Origin: Ferrimicrobium sp.
GTDB lineage: Bacteria; Actinomycetota; Acidimicrobiia; Acidimicrobiales; Acidimicrobiaceae
Length of the DNA stretch: 58,165 nt
NCBI GenBank assembly: GCA_022690815.1
Contig: JALCZJ010000015.1
Span: forward strand, 1-58,165
Direction of reading: 5' to 3'
Below the pieces are notes generated by a model. The model did no database searches. It saw only the letters and a list, made by a program, of their open reading frames with translations, and was not told where the DNA came from. Positions 52,132 through 58,165 of this stretch are shown in pieces. The translations under genes were made by a program, and so were the position numbers. The first letter of the stretch is position 1. Each line of letters starts with the position of its first letter.

Positions 52132-53211
52132 TTGTCGGTCGCAACCTTGATTGTCGCTGCTGGTTCAGGCACGCGTTTTGGGGGCCCCAAGCAGTTTGAA
52201 CGCGTTGACGGTGTCACGCTGATCGATGCGGCGATTGCACGAGCCCGTGCGGTGTCAAATCTGATCGTCGTCGCACTTCCTCCTGGGGTGAAGCTACCAC
52301 CAGGGGCGGACGGCCTGCGGTACACGGTTGGTGCTGAGACCAGGACTGGGTCGGTTATCAACGCGTTTCGTCACCTTGATGAGACTGTTGATTACGTGCT
52401 CATCCATGACGCCGCGCGTCCGTTCGCCTCCGAGGTGCTCTTTGAGCGAGTGGTCGCGGCGCTTGCCCGTGGGTGCGCGGCGGTGGTTCCCGCGCTGGCG
52501 TCGGTTGACACGCTCAAGGTGGTCGAGGATGCGGTCGTGGTGCGGACGTTGGACAGGACAAAGATCGTTCGTGTGCAGACGCCACAAGGGTTTCACTATG
52601 ATGTGCTCGCCGCCATCGTCGAGAGCCATCGAGAGGCCACTGATGAGGCAGCAATCGCCGAGGAGCTGGGGTTTACGGTGTCGGTGGTGCCAGGGGATGA
52701 GCTCGCCGCAAAGGTGACCGTACCGGGCGACCTTGACCGCTTCCGACTCCCTCGGGTCGGCCTTGGCTTCGACATTCATCCGTTTGGAGCCAGCGGAGGG
52801 GGTGACCTCATCTTGGCCGGCACCCACTTTGGCCCTCCCGGGCTTGTCGGCCACTCCGATGGCGACTGTCTAGCGCACGCCGTCGCGGATGCGGTGCTAG
52901 GCGCCGCTGGTGTCGGTGGCATTGGTGACCTGTTTCCGGACACGGACCCTGCTCTTCATGGTGCTGACTCGATGGATCTCTTAGGTCGATGCCGTGATGT
53001 GGTCGAGGCGAAGGGCTATCGCATCCACTCTGTGGACGCGACGGTCATAGCTGAACGTCCTCGTCTTGGGCCCTCACTTGGTGTGCTCGGCAACGCCTTG
53101 GAGGAGTGTCTTGGAGCACCAACGCTGGTGAAGGCCAAACGGGCCGAAGGTCTTGGCGACCTCGGTGCTGGACTTGGGGTCGCGACGTTGGCGATCGCGT
53201 TGCTGAGATGA
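52132..53211 (+). CDS. ispDF: Bifunctional IspD-IspF (MEP pathway)
   Basis: A 359-aa fusion enzyme. The N-terminal IspD (residues about 1-205, LIVAAGSGTRFGGPKQF; HDAARPF; TPQGFHYDVL) transfers CMP to methylerythritol 4-phosphate; the C-terminal IspF (about 205-359, GLGFDIHPF, GHSDGDCLAHAVADAVLGAA, GDLFPDTDP) cyclises CDP-ME2P. The IspF metal ligands (D-x-H and second His) are intact. The start is TTG 52132. It overlaps rlmB by ATGA. The precursor supply feeds the polyprenyl synthase at 44120. Confidence 0.94.
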   Translation: MSVATLIVAAGSGTRFGGPKQFERVDGVTLIDAAIARARAVSNLIVVALPPGVKLPPGADGLRYTVGAETRTGSVINAFRHLDETVDYVLIHDAARPFASEVLFERVVAALARGCAAVVPALASVDTLKVVEDAVVVRTLDRTKIVRVQTPQGFHYDVLAAIVESHREATDEAAIAEELGFTVSVVPGDELAAKVTVPGDLDRFRLPRVGLGFDIHPFGASGGGDLILAGTHFGPPGLVGHSDGDCLAHAVADAVLGAAGVGGIGDLFPDTDPALHGADSMDLLGRCRDVVEAKGYRIHSVDATVIAERPRLGPSLGVLGNALEECLGAPTLVKAKRAEGLGDLGAGLGVATLAIALLR

Positions 53212-53942
53212 GCGAACGGAGCCTTGGTGGGACCCAGGTCGAGGGCCGTCGGGCGGTCATCGAACTTTTGCGGGCCAATCGGCGAGAGGTACACGAGCTA
53301 TGGTTTGTGCGCCACGCGGTCGATCACGAGATTGTAGCGCTGGCCGAGATCCAAGGCATACGGGTTCGGGAGGTCTCCGAGACGGCCTTCAAGGATCGGG
53401 CGTCGTCATTACAACCCCAAGGGGTCCTCGCGCTCGTCGAGCCGTTACGATCCTATCCGCTTATCGAGTTCGCCGAACCAGGGGTACTTATTCTCGTACT
53501 TGATCGCGTTCAGGACCCGCAAAATCTCGGCGCGATTCTCCGGAGCGCTGCTGCTGCTGGCGTTGACGGGGTCGTCCTGCCCGAACGTCGCGGGGCACTC
53601 GTCACTCCGGCGGTCACCAAAGTGGCCTCTGGTGCCATCGAGTACCTCCGATTCAGCGTTGTTGCCGGCATCCCGGCGGCGCTTGCGCAGCTCCAACAAC
53701 GGTCGGTTTGGACGGTGGGGTTGGCTGCTGAGGCCGAGACCGAGCTTGCCAAGTGCAACCTTCTCACCGAGTCGTTGGCCCTCGTGGTCGGGGCTGAAGG
53801 GGATGGGTTGTCGCGCTTAACCCGACAACGCTGTGATCTCCTGGCCAAGATACCGATGGCACCATCGGTTGCCTCCCTGAATGTGAGTGCGGCGACCGCA
53901 GTTGCTTTGTTTACCATTGCTGGAGCACGCGGTGTCTCATGA
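53208..53942 (+). CDS. rlmB: 23S rRNA (Gm2251) 2'-O-methyltransferase, TrmH/SpoU family
   Basis: A 244-aa SPOUT methyltransferase with an N-terminal substrate-binding domain (residues about 8-80, EGRRAVIELLRA) and the knotted catalytic domain: motif 1 LDRVQDPQNLGAILRSAAAA, motif 2 LVVGAEGDGLSRL and motif 3 SLNVSAATAVALF. ATG 53208 overlaps the ispDF stop. Position after the MEP gene fits RlmB rather than a tRNA enzyme, though the family is not fully separable. Confidence 0.88.
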   Translation: MSERSLGGTQVEGRRAVIELLRANRREVHELWFVRHAVDHEIVALAEIQGIRVREVSETAFKDRASSLQPQGVLALVEPLRSYPLIEFAEPGVLILVLDRVQDPQNLGAILRSAAAAGVDGVVLPERRGALVTPAVTKVASGAIEYLRFSVVAGIPAALAQLQQRSVWTVGLAAEAETELAKCNLLTESLALVVGAEGDGLSRLTRQRCDLLAKIPMAPSVASLNVSAATAVALFTIAGARGVS

Positions 53943-54513
53943 CGCTAAAGCCCTGCTTGTGGCCGATCGCGACGAGCTCGCGGCCTTGCTCGAAACGCTG
54001 CCCGACGAGTTGCTCGCCCAAGGTCATCGTGCCTATCAGCGACGTTTTGGCCCAGACGAAGCATTGCTTGCCGTTGCCCTTGCACACCCAGATCAGCGGG
54101 TGGGTATCGCCGCCGTTACGGCGGTTCCTCGTGCATTGCTAACGTCAGAGCTTGCGAGGCAGTGGATGCAAGACCCCTCGTGGCTCGTCGCCGAATACGG
54201 GGCCTACGTCGCTGGCGAACTCGAGGATTCTTCGCTGGTAACGACGCTCATCGCGTTAGCCAGCGGTCACGAGGAGATGCTGGTGCGTGAGGCCGCCCTT
54301 GCCAGCCTTGGTGCGATTGGCGACGAGCGTGGCCTCCCGGTGGTCATTGAAGCCCTGCGATCAAAGAACGTCTACCTTCGGAGGCGTGCCTTGGTTGTCT
54401 CGGTTGCCTTCGAATCTGATGAACTGACGAGGGCGGTCGAGGAGCTGCGCAATGATCGTGATGCGCAGATCCGCCAGCTCTTCGTTGACCTCGAGCGAGA
54501 TCCTTACCAGTAG
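53932..54513 (+). CDS. HEAT-repeat protein
   Basis: A 193-aa all-helical protein with PBS-lyase/HEAT-like repeats, e.g. EEMLVREAALASLGAIGDER (about residues 120-139), then VVIEALRSKNVYLRRRALVV. Such scaffolds bind other proteins; no enzyme motif is visible. The start is GTG 53932, overlapping rlmB by 11 nt. Its stop overlaps the convergent MreB-like gene by 10 bp. Confidence 0.72.
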   Translation: MSHDAKALLVADRDELAALLETLPDELLAQGHRAYQRRFGPDEALLAVALAHPDQRVGIAAVTAVPRALLTSELARQWMQDPSWLVAEYGAYVAGELEDSSLVTTLIALASGHEEMLVREAALASLGAIGDERGLPVVIEALRSKNVYLRRRALVVSVAFESDELTRAVEELRNDRDAQIRQLFVDLERDPYQ

Positions 54514-55484
54514 ATCGTTTTTGGGTTTGTCGCGTGGACAACCGACAGCCCTCGGGCCACCGCGAGCTCGGGTTCTGCGATGCAATGAACCTCGACGCCG
54601 AGCCTTCGCTCTAGCTCAGCGGCGAGACCGACGAGATGGGCTCCGCCACCAAGAAGCCAGAGTCCTCGATCGGCAACGTCGGTCACCAGTTGGTTGGGCG
54701 CCTTGGTGATGCAGTCGGTAATCGTCTGGATGATGAGGTCCAAGGTCGGGAGAATGGATGCGAAGATCACATCCTCAAGAATCATACCGCTGGCGCTCTC
54801 ACCATTGGCAAGGCTGCGCCCCCAGATCTTGGCCTGAGCACCACGATGCGCGCGCTCAAAGTCGACAAGCTGGGTGAGGATGTCATTGGCGACCTCTTCG
54901 GAGATGACGAGGTCACAGGTGGCCTTGACGGATTCGCGGATCGCCTGTCGAAGCGTACTCACGCTTGCGGTGGCACTCGCGCGGGAGGCGAGCTTGCCAA
55001 ACGAGACGATGCCGGCCTCAACGAGTGATTCACCGAGCACGACCGTCATGGTGCCGACCTCTCCGAGTACGTCCTCGTTGATGCCCGCCGTGGCGGCGAT
55101 CGGCGTCTCGAGTGGGGTGACCGGCTTTGCATTCAAATCCTCAAAGCAGCGCTTCAGCGAAGCGGTGTCGAGTGGGGAGGCATGAGTGGTCGCACTGAAG
55201 AGAACCTCGGAGCGCGCGAATGAACGAACCCCGATTGAGCGCAGCGCGAGCTTCAAGAAGCCGCTGACGGCCTCGGGATCAGCCGGCGCTCCCCGTTGCA
55301 TGATCTTGACGAGTTTGGTCTTCGAGCCACTGCGCAGCACCTCTTGGGCTGCCTCGGATCCTATAACCCGAACCTCCTTGCGATCAAGGTCATAGGCAGC
55401 CTCCGAGGCAAGGGTCATGATCGGCTCGTTTGCGACCTGGATCCGGGTGTTTGCGGCTCCGATGTCGACGGTGATAAGCGCCAT
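54504..55484 (-). CDS. MreB-like actin-fold protein, divergent
   Basis: A 326-aa actin/Hsp70-superfamily protein. Phosphate loop 1 is present in VDIGAANTRI (about 6-15), and the adenosine-binding LLGGGAHLVGLAAELERRLG with AVARGLSVV (C-terminal) is clearly MreB-like. The phosphate-2 loop DIGGGT is replaced by VVLGESLVEAG, so ATP hydrolysis is doubtful. mreC, mreD and PBP genes that usually accompany mreB are absent. It begins at ATG 55484, directly after the small membrane-protein gene, and is probably in an operon with it and moaE. Confidence 0.72.
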   Translation of the reverse strand: MALITVDIGAANTRIQVANEPIMTLASEAAYDLDRKEVRVIGSEAAQEVLRSGSKTKLVKIMQRGAPADPEAVSGFLKLALRSIGVRSFARSEVLFSATTHASPLDTASLKRCFEDLNAKPVTPLETPIAATAGINEDVLGEVGTMTVVLGESLVEAGIVSFGKLASRASATASVSTLRQAIRESVKATCDLVISEEVANDILTQLVDFERAHRGAQAKIWGRSLANGESASGMILEDVIFASILPTLDLIIQTITDCITKAPNQLVTDVADRGLWLLGGGAHLVGLAAELERRLGVEVHCIAEPELAVARGLSVVHATNPKTIYW

Positions 55485-55673
55485 TTACGAGCGGGGTTTC
55501 CGCGTACCGGCAGACGATTCGGCCCCTTGACGCCGATCGAGCGCCCTTCGCAACCCCTCGAAGGACCGGATGCCCTCATCGATGGAGACCGGCTTGACTC
55601 GGTGGAGCGAACTCACCACGCCGACGATCACAACGAAGCCGATAGGGATCAGTACATAGAGTAACTCAGTCAT
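55485..55673 (-). CDS. Small single-pass membrane protein
   Basis: A 62-aa protein: one N-terminal membrane helix (LLYVLIPIGFVVIVGVV, residues about 4-20) followed by a charged cytoplasmic tail rich in Arg. It is fixed between moaE (overlap 8 nt) and the MreB-like gene (adjacent stop/start), suggesting a membrane partner for the latter. No known family is recognised. Confidence 0.7.
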   Translation of the reverse strand: MTELLYVLIPIGFVVIVGVVSSLHRVKPVSIDEGIRSFEGLRRALDRRQGAESSAGTRKPRS

Positions 55674-56175
55674 GGGGGCCTTTCATGGGGGATGGTACGT
55701 CTTGCAAGGGATGGGCGGTGTTCGACCACTGGGTGGTGGTCAAGCTCACCTCTTGTTTCCAAATTGGGGCGGCTACCTTGATGGTGTCGATTCCATATCG
55801 CGCCGCTCCAAAGGCAGCGTCACGATGGCCGGCAGCACAACCGACGAGCACGCTGGAGTCACCCAGGAGCACCTCGCCAATGCGGTGGATGAGCACGACT
55901 GCGCGCACCTCATCAAAGCTGCGCTCGATGGTCGTAGCGATCTCACCGAACCGCTCGGCAACGAGGTCGAGATAGGCCTCGTAATTGATAGCGGTTACGT
56001 CATCCATCTCAGCGGAGTAGGTACGCACGGTTCCTGAGAAGAGGACGACGGCACCAGCATCGACCCGATTGAGAAAGTCGTACGCCGGTCCTACCTGGAG
56101 TGTTGCATCGGTAACCTCGAGCCATCGGCTCGCCGTCTGCTCACGCCACGGAGACTGTTGCCGTGGTGTCTCCAT
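55666..56175 (-). CDS. moaE: Molybdopterin synthase catalytic subunit
   Basis: A 169-aa MoaE that inserts sulfur carried by MoaD to form molybdopterin. Motifs are GAVVLFSGTVR (about 42-52), YEAYLDLVAERF, IHRIGEVLLGDSSVLV and the catalytic-Lys segment KVAAPIWKQE. I place the start at ATG 56175 because AGGAGG lies 10 nt upstream; a further in-frame start extends to 56220. moaA, moaC and moaD are not in the window. The N-terminal 25 residues precede the fold. Confidence 0.88.
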   Translation of the reverse strand: METPRQQSPWREQTASRWLEVTDATLQVGPAYDFLNRVDAGAVVLFSGTVRTYSAEMDDVTAINYEAYLDLVAERFGEIATTIERSFDEVRAVVLIHRIGEVLLGDSSVLVGCAAGHRDAAFGAARYGIDTIKVAAPIWKQEVSLTTTQWSNTAHPLQDVPSPMKGPHD

Positions 56176-56479
56176 TGAACCTACGCCTCCTCGCTCTGCA
56201 CGTATCATGCTTGCCGTCACTCATGTGGATCCCCGTTAAGCGAGGTACCATCACAGCGATCGTCATCTAAAAGGATAGGCCAGCTGGCCCGATATCCGGT
56301 GCCTGGTGGAGGTATTCACACTAGCTTCTAAGCAGGATCTCAGCTGGTCAGTCGCCCAGTTCAACGCTTTGAGGCTTCATAACTGAACGGAGTCGTCAAC
56401 GTGATCGTAAGAGAAACTTCTCGGTGGCCTTCGTTAGGCTACACTCTTAAGCGGTGCTATCAATGTGGTGGAGGTAACG
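56176..56479. other. Divergent gap of 304 bp
   Basis: Holds the presumed promoters of moaE and the DUF2342 paralogue. On the plus strand TAGGCT-ACACT (56435-56445) contains two overlapping -10-like hexamers about 35 nt before the gene. Nothing else is seen. Confidence 0.4.
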
Positions 56480-57655
56480 GTGGCTGATTCCGAAGAGCCG
56501 ATTAACCCATTTCAATTCATGATGGATGACATCATGAAGGCGATCGGATCGGCAAACGTCGACCCTCAGGGTCTGCGACGGCAGTTCATGGGGCTCGCGC
56601 TTGGTAACGATGGTGCCAATGAGCTGCCAGCCATGAGCGAACGCACCAGGGTAGAGTCACTGTTCGATCTTGCTAGTCGCCACCTAGAGGCCGTCAGCTT
56701 CTTATCCGAGCTGGCCGCTCCGACGCGCCATCTCGTGGTCGAGCGCCCGGTGGATACTGCGGAACGGCTGCTTAATGAGCTGAAGGCCTATCTTGATCTG
56801 CTTGCCTCGGCCCTGTCGGGTGGCGCCTCACTGAGCTCGCCAGCTGGTTCGATGGATCTCTCCCTGGGTTCCGACATGGACTTTGCCTCGCTCGCTGCCT
56901 CGCTCTCAGCCTCTCTCGGTCCCATGTTCTCGAACGCTCAGGTTGGATCGCTCGTTGGTCACTATGCGTTGTCGGCGCTTGGCTCTCAAGACCTCCTACT
57001 TCCGTTATCCACGACCGGTGAACGCGGTATCGTGGTCGCGAACGTTCAACGGGTCGCACACGCTGTCGATGTACCCATCGATGAGGTGGCGCTCTATTGG
57101 ACGATGCGTGAGCTGATCGTCGCCCGCGTGATGGCCCAGCCGGTTATTCTCGATCGACTGGACACAGAACTCCGGCTCTACCTGTTGGACCTCAAAGCTG
57201 ATACCAACCGGATAATGGAGAGTTTTGCCGAGGGGGCGATGTCGGACCCGAATTTTCTTGCCAACTTTGACCCCTCTGCCATGCTGCAACAATCATCGAG
57301 TCCTGCACAGGTGGCTAACGTAGCCGAGCTCCAGACAACGATGGCCGTGGTGCAAGCCTTTGTCGAGCTCGTCATCGACCAGATCGGCCCAGCTGTGTTC
57401 GGTAACACCGCTTGGATAGAGGCGATCAACCAGTATATCGATGAGGATCCCGGGCATGCGGTGATGGCGTCGGTGTTTGGTGTTACCCTTCCTGAGGTCC
57501 GCGCCCGAGCCGAACGGTTCGCCAGTGCGATCAAGGACTCCACCGAGGACATCGATGCGCTCGTGGCGGCCCTCAGCGATGCTACTGGCTTCCCGAGTGC
57601 TGAGGAGTTCGATGACGTTAGTCTTTGGCGCCTTCGACGTTCGGTAGATGGCTAG
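56480..57655 (+). CDS. DUF2342-like protein without the HExxH zinc motif
   Basis: A 391-aa homologue of the gene at 36621, from the 'putative hydrolase' branch of DUF2342. The aligned segment DEVALYWTMRELIVARVM corresponds to DEVALWVLVHELTHRGQF there, so H-E-L-T-H becomes R210-E211-L-I-V214 and both zinc histidines are lost. Other regions (Ser/Leu-rich residues 105-160; helical C-terminus) are also changed. It is probably catalytically inactive in the zincin sense. GTG 56480 has GGAGGT 4 nt upstream; GTG 56465 is an alternative. Confidence 0.75.
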   Translation: MADSEEPINPFQFMMDDIMKAIGSANVDPQGLRRQFMGLALGNDGANELPAMSERTRVESLFDLASRHLEAVSFLSELAAPTRHLVVERPVDTAERLLNELKAYLDLLASALSGGASLSSPAGSMDLSLGSDMDFASLAASLSASLGPMFSNAQVGSLVGHYALSALGSQDLLLPLSTTGERGIVVANVQRVAHAVDVPIDEVALYWTMRELIVARVMAQPVILDRLDTELRLYLLDLKADTNRIMESFAEGAMSDPNFLANFDPSAMLQQSSSPAQVANVAELQTTMAVVQAFVELVIDQIGPAVFGNTAWIEAINQYIDEDPGHAVMASVFGVTLPEVRARAERFASAIKDSTEDIDALVAALSDATGFPSAEEFDDVSLWRLRRSVDG

Positions 57656-58139
57656 CGGCGTCACGTCGTAACCTCCAGGGCGTTCCCAACCACAGTTCGC
57701 TCATCCGCTCAAGATCCGTCCGCTCGATCGAAGACGGATGGTCCTCAAAGTGTTCTCATGCAACCAGTACGATCAAACCACTGGGGTCAAGCCGATGAGC
57801 CGACGAAATCATGTGTGCGAACGGTGCGCCAGCGGCCGTTCGCGGCGAGCCCGAAATTCGCATCCTATGGCGCCAGATGTTGGCAGCCCTCTGGTGCACG
57901 CCGATCCTATGTCCTTAGTCCTGATGAACTAGCGCACACCACAGATGCATGTAATGCTTGTGTTGGACCGTCTCGTGAGTCATCGAACGTTTCTTGCAGC
58001 CTTGGTTGCGCGCCCTTAGTCTGATGCGGGGAATCAGAAGGACTAATTATTGTCGCCTCGAGCACGAACTTTAGATTTCGCTTTCTTGTAGTCCCCCTGG
58101 CGAGACGGCCCCTTGAAACTCCAAGGAGGTGGTTGTTAG
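57656..58139. other. Terminal gap without an intact gene
   Basis: Apart from the possible rpmB relic at 57795-57990 no frame has coding character. The minus-strand frame covering 57907-58155 is Ser/Thr/Arg-rich with no start signal and looks spurious. Confidence 0.45.
57795..57990 (+). pseudogene. Possible decayed ribosomal protein L28 (rpmB)
   Basis: Frame 1 from ATG 57795 reads MSRRNHVCERCASGRSRRAR then NSH, close to zinc-type L28 starts (MSRxCDVCGKGP...VSHSH) with C-x2-C and the SH pair at the right distance. A different frame then continues with RCWQPSGARR, similar to L28 RRWNPNIQ, and ends with a second C-x2-C (DACNACV). A one-base loss plus a small deletion between 57865 and 57880 would explain this. 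Identity is limited and no ribosome-binding site is clear. If right, an intact L28 copy must exist elsewhere. Confidence 0.3.
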
Positions 58140-58165
58140 TTGAAGGAGATAGCAAAGAAAGTGGG
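58140..58165 (+). CDS. Possible start of a LacI-type or other gene (cut by window end)
   Basis: TTG 58140 follows AAGGAGGT with a 9-nt spacing and begins LKEIAKKVG before the window ends. This wording is typical of LacI-family HTH starts, but eight residues are too few for assignment. A second ribosome-binding site, GAAGGAG (58142-58148), could serve a later start. Confidence 0.3.

Overview
The window reads as a chromosome segment of a moderately GC-rich actinobacterium. Gene content and order (carD-ispDF-rlmB, hpt-fol genes-coaX-lysS-clpC-radA-disA, a SigR/RsrA pair, a GlnR-like regulator beside glutamine synthetase, an ArsA-like ATPase pair, two DUF2342 proteins) fit the deep-branching class Acidimicrobiia, for example a Ferrimicrobium-like acidophile. 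This placement is an inference from gene families and layout; no rRNA or other marker is present.

Region 1 (1-3370) is a mosaic accessory patch: the end of an IS with a truncated transposase, a small excisionase-type HTH protein, an XRE regulator behind a strong leaderless promoter, a phage-type lysozyme, the 3' piece of a type I restriction hsdR gene, and an ISL3 transposase broken by an in-frame TGA. From about 3400 the sequence becomes ordinary core chromosome.

Region 2 (3400-26320): paired ArsA-like ATPases; a stand-alone receiver protein whose 3' end runs into tRNA-Pro(CGG), followed one base later by a NUDIX gene; a DUF2079 membrane protein; a three-gene iron(III)-type ABC importer behind a 17-bp palindrome; Mrp and an IscA/ErpA-like protein (Fe-S maturation); glutamine synthetase plus a GlnR-like orphan regulator; a second NUDIX gene; a lipoprotein; two ABC-2 exporter pairs; NAD synthetase; a principal-like sigma factor; and a gene-free stretch with a long imperfect hairpin.

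Region 3 (26324-35160): a HAD phosphatase, two RCK/TrkA-type proteins, an APC permease fused to an OB-fold domain, topA-tmk-holB, and tRNA-Thr(CGT).

Region 4 (35370-44022): a SigR-RsrA redox module preceded by 19-bp tandem repeats that each carry an ECF -35-like GGAAC, then a small Zn-type protein, a DUF2342 metalloprotease, tilS, hpt, the folate operon folE-folP-folB-folK, coaX and lysS.

Region 5 (44120-58165): a polyprenyl diphosphate synthase, clpC, radA, disA (c-di-AMP synthesis), a Crp/Fnr regulator overlapping the disA 3' end, carD, ispDF, rlmB, a HEAT-repeat protein, a divergent MreB-like protein, moaE, a DUF2342 paralogue that lacks the zinc motif, and a terminal stretch with a possible decayed rpmB.

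Several genes start 6-7 nt after a TAnnnT -10-like hexamer (XRE, DUF2079, mrp, glnA, nadE, a 26-aa peptide), suggesting that leaderless transcripts are common here. The most unusual items are the GGAAC tandem array before sigR, the receiver/tRNA-Pro/NUDIX fusion arrangement, the permease-OB fusion, the 97-nt hairpin, the divergent actin homologue, and the HExxH-less DUF2342 paralogue.
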